The position numbers were made by a program, and so were the translations under genes. From Caldilineaceae bacterium (GTDB lineage: Bacteria; Chloroflexota; Anaerolineae; Caldilineales; Caldilineaceae), in assembly GCA_026708085.1 (NCBI GenBank), contig JAPOVP010000037.1, positions 1-60,897 on the forward strand: a stretch of DNA of 60,897 nucleotides. The letters run 5' to 3'. The notes below the pieces were generated by a model. The model did not search any database. It had not been told where the DNA came from and saw nothing but the letters and a program-made list of their open reading frames with translations. Positions within the stretch are counted from its first letter, which is position 1; each line of letters opens with the position of its first letter. Positions 33,776 through 42,597 of the stretch are shown one piece after another.

Positions 33776-35722
33776 GTGATGGATCTACTGCGCTTCTCCA
33801 CCGCCGGCAGCGTCGATGACGGAAAATCGACATTGATAGGGCGGTTATTATACGACTCCAAAGCGATATTCGAAGACCAGTTGGAAGCGGTCGAGGAGGC
33901 GAGCGCGGCGCGCGGCGACCCGTCAGTGGACCTGGCGCTGCTGACCGACGGGCTGCGGGCGGAGCGGGAGCAGGGCATCACGATCGACGTCGCCTACCGG
34001 TATACGGCGACGCCCAGACGCAAGTTCATCATCGCGGACACGCCCGGGCACATCCAGTACACGCGCAACATGGTGACCGGCGCGTCCACGGCGGAGCTGG
34101 CGATCATACTGGTTGACGCCCGCAAAGGCGTCCTGACCCAGTCGAAGCGGCACAGCTTCATCGCCTCCCTTCTGCAGATCCCCCATATCGTGGTCGCCGT
34201 CAACAAGATGGACCTGGTCGGATACAGCGAGGCGCGCTACCAGGAGATCGTCGCCGACTACCGAGCGTTCGCGGCCAAACTCAACGTGCGCGATATCGTG
34301 TATATTCCCATCTCCGCGTTGCACGGCGACAACATCGTCAGCCAGAGCGAAAATATGCCCTGGTATCACGGCGCGACGCTACTGCACCACCTGGAGACGG
34401 TCAACATCGGGGCCGGCCGCAACAACGTGGACTTTCGCCTGCCGATACAGTATGTAATCAGGGCGAACGGCGCGGCTGACATGGACTTCCGCGGCTTCGC
34501 CGGGCAGATCGTATCGGGCCGCATTGCGGTGGGCGAGGAGGTGGTGGCGCTGCCGGCCGGGATTCGCAGCCGCGTGGCCGGGATCCAGCGCGGCGACGAG
34601 AGTTGCGAGCGGGCCGTTGCCGGCGATGGCGTCGTGATCACGCTTGAGGATGAGATCGACATCAGCCGTGGGGACATGCTGGTGCGGGTGCGCAACCTGC
34701 CCCACTCGTCGAACCAGATCGACGCGACGCTGTGCTGGATGAGCGAAGAGCCAATGAAGATTGAGGGGGCGGTTGCCGGTAACTTCAGCGGACAGTGGTA
34801 TTGGTTGCAGCAGTCGACGCGGCGGGTGCGCGCCTCGGTCCAGGAGTTAAACTACCGCATCAACGTGGACACGATGCACCGGGAGGATGCGCAGACTCTG
34901 CAACTGAATGAGATCGGCCGCGGACAGATTGTGACCACGGAGCCTCTTTTCTTCGACTCGTATCAGATCAACCGCGCCACAGGCAGTTTTATTCTCATCG
35001 ATCCCCATACCAACAACACGGTTGCGGCCGGCATGATCCGGGATCGGGCGCGGCGCGTGAGTGAGCTGGTGCAAAAGCAGGAAGAGAGAGACAGGCCTGC
35101 TGTGCGCACGGCTCGTTCCTCCAACGTGGTCTGGGAGCCGGTTGCGGTCACGCGGCCGATGCGGGAAGAGCAGAACGGTCATGGGGCGGCGGTACTCTGG
35201 TTCACGGGGCTGTCCGGTTCGGGCAAGTCGACGGTGGCGAAGGCGCTGGAACAGAGGTTGTTTGCGTTGGGTGTGCGTACTTTCTCGCTGGACGGAGACA
35301 ATGTGCGACATGGTCTGAACAGCGATCTGGGGTTTGGCGCGGCGGCGCGCACGGAGAATATACGCCGGGTGGCTGAGGTGGCCAGACTGGCGTTCGAGCA
35401 TGGCAATATCGTGCTGTGCACGTTTATTTCGCCCTATGCGGCGGACCGGGAGGCGGCGCGGGTGCTGGCCCCGGAAGGTAGTTTCTGGGAACTCTTCGTC
35501 AAGTGCGACGTAGAAATCTGTAAGGAGAGGGATCCCAAGGGGCTGTACGAACGAGCCGAACGCGGGGAGATTCCGAACTTCACCGGCGTCTCGGCCCCCT
35601 ATGAGGAGCCGCTCCAACCGGAGATGGTGCTGGAGACGGACCGGCACAGCGCGGACGAACTGGCGCAGCAGATCATGGAAGCGCTGACACAGGCCGGGAT
35701 CGTACCCGGTGGAGACAGTTGA
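33776..35722 (+). CDS. cysNC: Bifunctional sulfate adenylyltransferase large subunit / APS kinase
   Basis: A 648-residue fusion. The N-terminal CysN GTPase has G1 GSVDDGKSTLIGRLL, G3 DTPGH and G4 NKMD, followed by EF-Tu-like beta-barrel domains. The C-terminal APS kinase (about 470-648) has the P-loop GLSGSGKST (478-486), DGDNVRHGLNSDLGF, TFISPY and IPNFTGVSAPYEEP. It drives APS synthesis with GTP hydrolysis and then phosphorylates APS to PAPS. The start is GTG 33776 or the adjacent ATG 33779; the ATG gives the standard MDLLRFSTAGSVDDGKS opening. Fused CysNC is known in other bacteria. No PAPS reductase is present, so either reduction genes lie elsewhere or PAPS is used for sulfation. Confidence 0.96.
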   Translation: MMDLLRFSTAGSVDDGKSTLIGRLLYDSKAIFEDQLEAVEEASAARGDPSVDLALLTDGLRAEREQGITIDVAYRYTATPRRKFIIADTPGHIQYTRNMVTGASTAELAIILVDARKGVLTQSKRHSFIASLLQIPHIVVAVNKMDLVGYSEARYQEIVADYRAFAAKLNVRDIVYIPISALHGDNIVSQSENMPWYHGATLLHHLETVNIGAGRNNVDFRLPIQYVIRANGAADMDFRGFAGQIVSGRIAVGEEVVALPAGIRSRVAGIQRGDESCERAVAGDGVVITLEDEIDISRGDMLVRVRNLPHSSNQIDATLCWMSEEPMKIEGAVAGNFSGQWYWLQQSTRRVRASVQELNYRINVDTMHREDAQTLQLNEIGRGQIVTTEPLFFDSYQINRATGSFILIDPHTNNTVAAGMIRDRARRVSELVQKQEERDRPAVRTARSSNVVWEPVAVTRPMREEQNGHGAAVLWFTGLSGSGKSTVAKALEQRLFALGVRTFSLDGDNVRHGLNSDLGFGAAARTENIRRVAEVARLAFEHGNIVLCTFISPYAADREAARVLAPEGSFWELFVKCDVEICKERDPKGLYERAERGEIPNFTGVSAPYEEPLQPEMVLETDRHSADELAQQIMEALTQAGIVPGGDS

Positions 35723-35762
35723 CCGCCGGCAATTGCTGTTCGGCGGGCGATCGGTGGGATTG

Positions 35763-37262
35763 TTGAAGACTGCAATTGTAGTTGGCGGCGGCATGGCTGG
35801 ACTATTTGCTGCCAACGTGCTCGCCGACCATTGCGAGCAGGTCACTGTCCTGGAGCGGGACGAGGCGTGGCGTCCCCGATCACGGCCCACCGATCACACA
35901 GCAGACACGCATAGCTTGCCGCAAGCCGCTGGCCGGCCCGGCGTGCCTCAATCCCGTCATGTGCATGTCCTTCTGTTGCGAGGCGTGCAGGTTCTTCGGG
36001 AACGTTTTCCCGGCCTGGAAGAGGAACTGCTGGCCCTCGGCGCAACCCCTCTCAGCTGGCTGAAAGATACGGCCGCGCTGGCAGGCGGCAGCTGGTTGCC
36101 CCGCTTCGATTCGAATCTCCTCGGTTACAGTGTCAGCCGCGCTCTGCTGGAAAGCCAGGTGCGCGAGCATCTGCGCAGCCGCGGCAACATTCAGTTCCGC
36201 ACCGGCCACCGTGTGGTGGGGCTAAGCACCAGCCGCGCACAGTCTTCCGTTAAAGGCGGTCGGGAAAGCGAAGCCGGGGCGAACGGACCGGGCGTGACCG
36301 GCGCGGTATGCGCCGTGGGGGATGAAACGGTCACGCTGCATGCCGAACTTGTCGTTGATGCCAGTGGGCGCTCTTCGCGACTGCCGCGCTGGCTGGAAGA
36401 GCTCGGTTACGCCGCGCCGGAGGAATCGACCGTAAATGCGGACGTGGGTTATGCCACGCGCTGGTACAGTGTCCCTGAGGACTGGCGGGCGGACTGGAAA
36501 ATGGTGCTGCTCGCCACCCGATTCCCAGATATCAAGGGAGGCGCGGTGGTACAGCCGGTCGAAGGCAGGCGCTGGGTCGTGACACTTGTCGGCTATGCCG
36601 GGGATCACCCGCCGACGGACGAGGCCGGCTTTGAAGAGTTCGCCCGCAGGCTGATCGGACCGCAGGTTTGGGAGGCGATCAGTGCGGCCGAACCTCTGTC
36701 AGACATCGGGGGCTACCGGCGTACCGAGAACCACTGGCGTCACTACGAAAGATTGAAACGGTGGCCGCAGGGCGTGATCGCGCTGGGCGACTCGGTGTGC
36801 GCGTTCAACCCGGTATACGCCCAGGGCATGACTGTGGGCGCGCTTTCAGCGGAAATCCTTGACGACTTTCTAAAGAGGGGAGGGAACCGAAAGCGGGAGG
36901 GGCTGGAGAGCGCCCGTATCGGGCGTTCCGGTCTGGCCTTTCAGAAGAAGCTGGCGAAGATGCTGCAAACGCCATGGCAGCTGGCAACGAGTGATGATTT
37001 TCGCTGGGCTGGGCGGAAAGCCGGGGACGCCGGCCCCGTCGAACGCTTTATGCACCGATATATCGAGCACGTGCTGGACCGCATCCACCGACCGGATGTC
37101 TGCCTCGCATTCTTCAACGCCGCCCATCTGATCAGTCCACCGGCCACCCTCTTCCGGCCCCGCATCGCTGTGCCTATCCTGTGGGAGATGTTGAGAAACG
37201 GTTCAGTGCGACCGGTTTCGAGGACCTCTGAGAGCCAGGAACCGAAAGCTAGTTCGTTGTGA
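35763..37262 (+). CDS. FAD-dependent oxidoreductase / monooxygenase-like protein
   Basis: About 499 residues of the aromatic-hydroxylase/halogenase-like flavoprotein superfamily. It opens with the dinucleotide motif AIVVGGGMAGLFAANVL, has an acidic VLERD at the end of strand 2, a middle VVDASGRSSRLPRWLEELGY (DG-type motif region), and the C-terminal FAD-binding ALGDSVCAFNPVYAQGMTVG. I prefer the TTG at 35763 (GGTGGGA upstream), giving MKTAIVVGGG; a GTG at 35754 and one at 35709, overlapping cysNC by 14 nt, are alternatives. The substrate is unknown. Its 3' end overlaps the convergent ComEA-like gene by 14 nt. The close spacing behind cysNC suggests co-transcription, not necessarily a shared pathway. 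Confidence 0.85.
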   Translation: MKTAIVVGGGMAGLFAANVLADHCEQVTVLERDEAWRPRSRPTDHTADTHSLPQAAGRPGVPQSRHVHVLLLRGVQVLRERFPGLEEELLALGATPLSWLKDTAALAGGSWLPRFDSNLLGYSVSRALLESQVREHLRSRGNIQFRTGHRVVGLSTSRAQSSVKGGRESEAGANGPGVTGAVCAVGDETVTLHAELVVDASGRSSRLPRWLEELGYAAPEESTVNADVGYATRWYSVPEDWRADWKMVLLATRFPDIKGGAVVQPVEGRRWVVTLVGYAGDHPPTDEAGFEEFARRLIGPQVWEAISAAEPLSDIGGYRRTENHWRHYERLKRWPQGVIALGDSVCAFNPVYAQGMTVGALSAEILDDFLKRGGNRKREGLESARIGRSGLAFQKKLAKMLQTPWQLATSDDFRWAGRKAGDAGPVERFMHRYIEHVLDRIHRPDVCLAFFNAAHLISPPATLFRPRIAVPILWEMLRNGSVRPVSRTSESQEPKASSL

Positions 37263-37989
37263 CCAAAGGTGTGAGCTTTTCGACTGTGGCGGGACCGATA
37301 CCGGGGACCCGATCCAGGTCTTCGATCGAAGCGTAGGGGCGGCCGGCAATGATTGCGGCAGCTTTGCCGGGGCCAATGCCGGGCAAGGATGCGAGCTCCT
37401 CGGCTGAAGCGGTGTTGATATTGACCAGTTCTGCGGCCGGCGCGTTGCCCTGACCCGATGGAGCTGCAGTTGAAGGCAGATCGCCCGACACGCCGGGCTG
37501 AGGCTGATTGGCGGGCGGCAGGGCCGATGACGCGTCTGCGGCCGTCTGCGGTTGCGGCAGAGGGACATGAATCTGCGCGCCGTCGAAGACGATCTCTGCC
37601 TGATTCACCAGCGCCGGGTCCGCCTCGGGCAGCAGTCCCCCCACTTCAGCTAAAGCATCGCCAACGCGAGCGCCTGCCGGCAGTGTGACCAAGCCGGGAT
37701 TGCGCACGCCTCCGCTCACGAAAACCTGCAGCGGGCCAGGTGTGGACGTAGGCAGAGAAGTCGGTGTTGGCGCCGGTGTTGGCGGTGGGTGGAGTACAAT
37801 GGCGGGCGGGGTTGGCCGGCGCAGAAGCCACATCAGAGCGCCGGAGATGATCGCGCTCAACAGAAAACCGAGTAGAAATCCGAGGCCCATATATCGCAAT
37901 GCCGTTGGTGCATCGGTCTTTCCAGCCGCGCGCGGTGCATTTTCGGTAACCGGACTTCGAGTTGGTCGGGGATCCAACTCAGTACTCAT
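37249..37989 (-). CDS. ComEA-like helix-hairpin-helix protein
   Basis: A 246-residue protein. A cytoplasmic N-terminus is followed by one membrane anchor (GLGFLLGFLLSAIISGALMW, about 32-51), a Pro/Thr-rich linker, an SLBB-type domain (LQVFVSGGVRNPGLVTLPAG, about 107-170) and two helix-hairpin-helix motifs at the C-terminus (VNINTASAEELASLPGIGPG and IEDLDRVPGIGPATVEKL). This is the ComEA layout for binding double-stranded DNA outside the membrane during uptake. ComEC is not in the window, so a competence role is by family only. Confidence 0.9.
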   Translation of the reverse strand: MSTELDPRPTRSPVTENAPRAAGKTDAPTALRYMGLGFLLGFLLSAIISGALMWLLRRPTPPAIVLHPPPTPAPTPTSLPTSTPGPLQVFVSGGVRNPGLVTLPAGARVGDALAEVGGLLPEADPALVNQAEIVFDGAQIHVPLPQPQTAADASSALPPANQPQPGVSGDLPSTAAPSGQGNAPAAELVNINTASAEELASLPGIGPGKAAAIIAGRPYASIEDLDRVPGIGPATVEKLTPLVTTN

Positions 37990-38100
37990 TTTAAGGTCTC
38001 CCTTATTTGGATTTTTCCTGGCACACGTGTCCTCTGTTGCCGCGGCAAGAGAGGACGGTATTGGTTCCTTTGTGACTGTGGTAGTACGGCGGTTATCCGA

Positions 38101-39330
38101 TCACCGGTTACCGGCCATAGCCGAAATTCGCTTCAACGCGTTGCGCCCGAAGATGGTCAGGGCCTGGTCGTCGTTCAAGGGGTGGAAGAGGCCGGGACGG
38201 ACGTCTCGCAGATAGCGTTCCAGTGGCAGACTGCGGGACATGGACGCCCCACCCACCACGCGTACGGCGTGGTCGACGGCCTCGATGGCGTTGTTGGTGA
38301 CGGTGAACTTAGTGGCAATCACGGCAGGGGTGAGTTCATCGCGCCGCGCTTCGAACTGGTCCCAGTCGCGGGCGGTGTTGTAGAGGAGCGCCCTGGCCTG
38401 GAGCAGAAGAAGCTCGGCCTGGCCGAGGCGGCGCTGGATGCTTTCCAGTTCGGCGATCGGTTTGCCGAGGGCAGTGGGCACGCGTTTGGCGGCGTAGTCG
38501 GCCGCGAAATCGAGGGCGGCCTGAGCTACGCCGAGGTAGACGGCGCCGACGGTGCAGATGAACCAGGCGTTGGCCGGAGCCTTGCCGGTTGTGCGCGGGC
38601 TGGGCGCGCCGCGCCCGATCATCTGCTCGTCGGTCACGCGGGCGTTGACGATCTTCAGATCATGGCTGCCGGTGGCGCGCATGCCGAAAGAGTCCCAGGT
38701 TTCGATGATTTCGAAGTGGGGGCCGGCGGGGATGACGAAACGGGCGACGTGGCCGCTGCCGTCCTGCAGGGCCGCGGGAATAATGAAGTAGTCCATCTCG
38801 GGGCTGAGGCTGGCGAAGGTCTTGAGCCCGTTGATGCGCCACGCGTCCTTGCCATTTTCCCGGACCGGTTCGGCGGTGGTTTCGGGCAGGCCGCCGCGAC
38901 TGGGGCTGCCCAGGTTGGGCTCGGTGGCGACGGAGTTGATGAGCGCGCCCTGTTCAACGGCGTCGCGGCAGACCTGGGCGAAGAGAGGCTGGGGCCAGCC
39001 GCCGCCGCCATACTCGGAGGCGACGTCTTCGAATGCTTCGGCAACGCCCCCTATGACTTGAACGTGCATTACAAAGCTGAGCGCAGTGCTGCCGTCACCC
39101 TGCGCCAGCGTCTCCATCGTCAGCGTCGATTCGAGCAGATTGGCGCCCCAGCCGCCGAACTCCTGCGGGACAATCAGGGCCGGAAGACCCACCCGCCGGA
39201 TGTCAACGAAGTTCTCGTGCGGGAATGTTCCGTCGCGGTCATGCTGGGCAGCCCGTTCGCGCAGGACGGGGATCAGGCTGCGTGCAACGTCGATGAAGCG
39301 CTGCAAGCGTTCAGTTCTCGGGTAGAGCAT
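38101..39330 (-). CDS. Acyl-CoA dehydrogenase-like flavoprotein
   Basis: About 409 residues in the acyl-CoA dehydrogenase fold. The N-terminal helical domain includes VRRVGLPALIVPQEFGGWGA-like sequence, the middle beta domain has ALINSVATEPNLGSPSRGG and DSFGMRATGSHDLKIVNARV, and the C-terminal helices carry DHAVRVVGGASMSRSLPLER. The end reads DVRPGLFHPLNDDQAL where classical dehydrogenases have an EGT motif, which places it nearer the flavin-monooxygenase-like branch (DszC/HpaH-related), so oxidation of an acyl-CoA is not certain. The ATG at 39330 has GGAGG five nt upstream and is preferred over the one at 39372. Confidence 0.85.
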   Translation of the reverse strand: MLYPRTERLQRFIDVARSLIPVLRERAAQHDRDGTFPHENFVDIRRVGLPALIVPQEFGGWGANLLESTLTMETLAQGDGSTALSFVMHVQVIGGVAEAFEDVASEYGGGGWPQPLFAQVCRDAVEQGALINSVATEPNLGSPSRGGLPETTAEPVRENGKDAWRINGLKTFASLSPEMDYFIIPAALQDGSGHVARFVIPAGPHFEIIETWDSFGMRATGSHDLKIVNARVTDEQMIGRGAPSPRTTGKAPANAWFICTVGAVYLGVAQAALDFAADYAAKRVPTALGKPIAELESIQRRLGQAELLLLQARALLYNTARDWDQFEARRDELTPAVIATKFTVTNNAIEAVDHAVRVVGGASMSRSLPLERYLRDVRPGLFHPLNDDQALTIFGRNALKRISAMAGNR

Positions 39331-39413
39331 AGCGCCTCCGAAACTGCGGTCGTTCGTGCCGTTTCTGACCACTGATCACTGTTCACAATCGACAGGTATT
39401 TCCGACACTGGTT

Positions 39414-39442
39414 TTGACGATGCGCGGCGGGTATTTTAACAT
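39414..39442 (+). promoter_or_regulatory. Sigma70-like promoter before the B12-binding gene
   Basis: TTGACG (39414-39419, five of six to -35) and TAACAT (39437-39442, four of six to -10) are separated by 17 nt and lie about 50 nt before the ATG at 39494. Confidence 0.5.
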
Positions 39443-39493
39443 AGTTCGGACGGGAATAGCCATTATTGCTCGAGCTTTCGGCATAGGATTTCT

Positions 39494-39892
39494 ATGAAGC
39501 AGAGCCAGATACGGGTTCTGATCGCCAAGCCGGGTCTGGACGGTCACGATCGCGGGGCCAAGGTGATAGCCAGGGCGTTGCGCGATGCCGGATTCGAGGT
39601 GATCTACACGGGCATTCGCCAGACGCCGCAGATGATCGCGGCGGCGGCACTGCAGGAAGATGTGGATGTCGTCGGTCTGTCGATCCTCAGCGGCGCGCAT
39701 ATGACGCTCTGCCCCAAGGTGGTCGAACTGCTCCATGCCCAGGGCCAGGAGGACGTGCTGGTGCTGCTGGGCGGCATCATCCCTGACGAGGACGCCGCCC
39801 AGCTCAAGGCCGCGGGCGTCCACGCGGTCTTCGGGCCGGGCACGACCTCAGCTGAGATCATTTCCTATATTCGAACGGCCATGGCCGGTTGA
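39494..39892 (+). CDS. Cobalamin-binding subunit, methylmalonyl-CoA mutase type
   Basis: A 132-residue stand-alone B12-binding domain. It has the DxHxxG motif as [16 protein letters not shown], the GLSILSGAH loop and the [17 protein letters not shown] loop that hold the dimethylbenzimidazole tail of adenosylcobalamin. In a split mutase this subunit pairs with a separate catalytic chain to interconvert methylmalonyl-CoA and succinyl-CoA or related acyl-CoAs. The large subunit is not in the window. meaB follows 111 nt downstream on the same strand, which supports a mutase role. The ATG at 39494 has AGGA about 7 nt upstream. Confidence 0.92.
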   Translation: MKQSQIRVLIAKPGLDGHDRGAKVIARALRDAGFEVIYTGIRQTPQMIAAAALQEDVDVVGLSILSGAHMTLCPKVVELLHAQGQEDVLVLLGGIIPDEDAAQLKAAGVHAVFGPGTTSAEIISYIRTAMAG

Positions 39893-40003
39893 TAGCGGCT
39901 CTGGCAGCCGCGGACGCGCGCCAGCCCCTGCTGCAATTGCCGTCGACCCATGGATAGCGCGTGAACAGTTCACTCGCCGCGAACCACTGCAAACAGGCAA
40001 CCG

Positions 40004-41038
40004 GTGTTGCCGATGCCCAAACCAGTTCCCACGCAACAACTGATCGACGGTCTTCTCCGGGGGGACCGGCTCGCGCTTGCGCGCGCCATCAGCCGCGTGG
40101 AGGATGACGCGGAAGATGCCGCCGGCATCGTGCAGGCCGTGTTCGCGCACACGGGCAAAGCCCACTTTATCGGCGTCACCGGCGCGCCGGGCACGGGCAA
40201 ATCGACGCTGGTATCGGCGCTGGTTGAGAGCTACCGCGCGAGCGGCGTGACGGTTGGTGTGCTGGCGGTGGACCCGACCAGTCCCTTCAGCGGCGGCGCG
40301 CTGTTGGGGGACCGCGTGCGGATGACGAGCCACAGCGGTGACGCCGGGGTTTTCATCCGCTCGATGGCGACGCGGCGGGGAGCGGGCGGCCTGGCGAAGG
40401 CGAGCGCGGAAGCGATGCTACTGCTGGATGCGGCCGGGTTTGACTGCGTTCTTGTGGAAACGGTGGGTGCGGGCCAGGCGGAAATCGAAATCGCCAGCGT
40501 TGCCGATACGGTCGTGGTGGTTGAGGCGCCGGGACTGGGCGACGAGGTGCAGGCGATCAAAGCGGGCCTGCTGGAGATCGCCGATATCTTCGCCGTCAAC
40601 AAAGCGGACCGTAAAGGCGCAGCGCGCACGGTGGCTGCGCTGGAGATGATGCTGGAGACGGGAGCCGCAGCGGCCCAGCCCATCTTCCACCACGGGCAGC
40701 GCATGGAGGCGAGCACGGCGCGTTCCGAAACGGACGCCAAGGAGGAATGGTCGATCCCGGTCCTGGAGACCGTCGCGGTGAGTGGGGGCGGCGTCGCCCA
40801 ACTGCGGGACGCGCTTGAGCGGCACCGGGCGTGGCTGGTCGAGAGCGGGAGACGGGCGGCGCGCGAAGGCAGGCGTCTTGACCATATTCTGCAGACAGTT
40901 GTCCAAGCCGAAATTCTAGCGCGAATGGAACGGGCGTTGCCCCCAGACCTGCGACGGCATCTGGTGGAAAAGATGCAACAACGGGAAACTGATCCCTACA
41001 GCGCAGCGTCAGATTTGGTGCAGAAGCTGTCGACGTAG
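40004..41038 (+). CDS. meaB: Methylmalonyl-CoA mutase-associated GTPase
   Basis: G3E-family GTPase that loads and protects the B12 cofactor of acyl-CoA mutases. Seen in the 344-residue protein: P-loop GVTGAPGTGKST (57-68), VLAVDPTSPFSGGALLGDRV, IRSMATRRGAGGLA, LVETVGAGQAEIEIA, VEAPGLGDEVQAIKAG and NKADR, followed by the usual C-terminal dimerisation helices. Starts GTG 40004, TTG 40007 and ATG 40013 are all in frame within four codons and cannot be separated. It partners the B12-binding subunit just upstream. Confidence 0.95.
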   Translation: MLPMPKPVPTQQLIDGLLRGDRLALARAISRVEDDAEDAAGIVQAVFAHTGKAHFIGVTGAPGTGKSTLVSALVESYRASGVTVGVLAVDPTSPFSGGALLGDRVRMTSHSGDAGVFIRSMATRRGAGGLAKASAEAMLLLDAAGFDCVLVETVGAGQAEIEIASVADTVVVVEAPGLGDEVQAIKAGLLEIADIFAVNKADRKGAARTVAALEMMLETGAAAAQPIFHHGQRMEASTARSETDAKEEWSIPVLETVAVSGGGVAQLRDALERHRAWLVESGRRAAREGRRLDHILQTVVQAEILARMERALPPDLRRHLVEKMQQRETDPYSAASDLVQKLST

Positions 41039-41153
41039 AACCCTTGGTGCGTTGTAAAATAATCTTGCCAATATGGTTGTCGCTGCTCAGGTTTTTGCAG
41101 GAGCCCGGCGGATGGGTCGCAATGGCCTTCGGCATACACTGGAGATATGCACC

Positions 41154-41750
41154 ATGCACAGTCCAGAAGTCGCTACACCGGTCTGGCGTATCGCAACTCT
41201 CTTTCCATACCAAGGCGCATGGAGCGAGCAGGAGTAATTAGCGCTGGAAACCAACCGGCGCGTCGAATTCGACAACGGTTTTGTGGAGGTGCACGACGTG
41301 CCGACCGATCAACACCAGGCAATTATCCTATGCTTAAGTATTGTTCTCAATAGATTCGCCCTACAGATCGGCGGCGTCGTGCGAACGGCCGGTCTCCGCC
41401 TACGCCTGTGGGATCGAAAGTACCGCGAACCGGATATCGTCCTTCTGCGCAACCGGGACAGCAAGCTGCGTCAAGAGAACTTCTGGGATGGGGCCGACCT
41501 CGCAGTTGAAGTCGTCAGTCAAAGTCACGAAGACCGCGAGCGGAACCTGGTGACGAAACGGACCGAATATGAACGGGTGGGCATTCAGGAGTATTGGATT
41601 GTGGATCCTGAACAGAAAACAGTCACTGTTTTGTCCCTATCCGGCGAGGTCTACTCTGAAGGCGATCTTTTCGGCCGCGGCGATATCGTTAGATCTCCCC
41701 TTTTTCGTGAACTTGCTCTGCCCGTCGCGGAGATCCTAGACGCAAATTAA
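41154..41750 (+). pseudogene. Uma2-family (DUF820) gene interrupted by a stop codon
   Basis: Read from the ATG at 41154, the frame encodes TPVWRIATLFPYQGAWSEQE, meets TAA at 41235-41237, and then continues LALETNRRVEFDNGFVEVHD to a normal stop at 41750. The intact paralogue at 52740-53384 has TAC (Tyr) at that position, so one C-to-A change explains the break. The downstream part (from GTG 41283) keeps the PD-(D/E)XK-like core: REPDIVLLR, DLAVEVVS, KRTEYERVGIQEYWIVDPE. Upstream flanks of the two copies are also similar. A re-initiated short protein from 41283, or a sequencing error, remains possible. Confidence 0.8.
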
Positions 41751-41901
41751 GGCCGCACATACGGGAGGACGGTGTTTACACAGTTGCAGTTATTGGACTC
41801 TGGTCCCTGCGCTTCCTCATTGTACCTTCGCCCGAGAGCATTCAGATTCTGTAAAAGCAGCTGGCCGCAGCAGAAGAGACAACCCCTTGCCCGGCTTGGC
41901 T

Positions 41902-42576
41902 TCACAGCAGTTCGTCGTCGTCCAAGAGGCCGCTGCGCGCCGCCCAGACGCCCATCTCCTGTCTGCTGCCCACGCCCAGTTTGCGCCGTATGGCATAGAC
42001 CGCGTTGCGTACGGTCATAGGATTCTTGTTGCCCCGCACTTCGGCTATCTCCGCGTACGACATACCCCGGGCAAACATCCTGAGCAGATCGCGCTCGCGG
42101 ACGGTCAACCTGTCGAGTTCGTCGGGAGGGATCGGACCGGGAGCGCCACTCATTCCGGATACCAGTCTCCTTGCCGCCTCTCCCTGCAGACTGAATTCGC
42201 CGCCGGCAACCTCGCGCAAAGTTGACAGCAGCATCTCCTTGCCGGAGAACTTCTGAAGGTACCCGGTGGCTCCGGCATTTACGGCCTGCACGATGGCACT
42301 GTCCCTGTTGGACGCGGTCAGCATGAGGACGCGCGTGTCCGGCAGAACCGCGGTAATATCCCGGCAAGCTGCGATGCCGTCCTTGAACGGCATCACGATG
42401 TCCATGATGATCACATCAGGCCCCAGCTCTTGCGCCAGCTCCACCGCCTGTTCGCCGTCGCCGGCCTGTCCCACGACCTCGAATTCGCCAGACTGCTCCA
42501 ATACTTCGGCGATTCCCTCCCGTACGATGGCGTGGTCGTCAACTATCATCACTTTGATTTTGCTTTCCGATGACAT
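41902..42576 (-). CDS. NarL/FixJ-type response regulator
   Basis: A 224-residue two-component regulator. The receiver domain (KVMIVDDHAIVREGI at the start) has phosphoacceptor Asp59 in VIIMDIVMP, and Thr and Lys positions in VLMLTAS and YLQKFSG. The C-terminal LuxR-type HTH is LDRLTVRERDLLRMFARGMS then TVRNAVYAIRRKLGVGSRQE. The HTH has a small insertion (EIAEVRGNKNPMTV) in place of the usual EIA..L..S. It is 21 nt after the histidine kinase gene, and the two are surely a pair. Target genes are unknown. Confidence 0.93.
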   Translation of the reverse strand: MSSESKIKVMIVDDHAIVREGIAEVLEQSGEFEVVGQAGDGEQAVELAQELGPDVIIMDIVMPFKDGIAACRDITAVLPDTRVLMLTASNRDSAIVQAVNAGATGYLQKFSGKEMLLSTLREVAGGEFSLQGEAARRLVSGMSGAPGPIPPDELDRLTVRERDLLRMFARGMSYAEIAEVRGNKNPMTVRNAVYAIRRKLGVGSRQEMGVWAARSGLLDDDELL

Positions 42577-42597
42577 GCGCCAGCCTCCTATGACCTG

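Noticed and set aside
21020..36120. tRNA T-loop-like GTTCGAATC sequences
   Set aside because: They lie inside coding regions, with no acceptor stem or anticodon arm around them.
38182..39375. A 397-residue plus-strand frame
   Set aside because: Antisense shadow of the acyl-CoA dehydrogenase-like gene; glycine/alanine/aspartate-rich with no domain.
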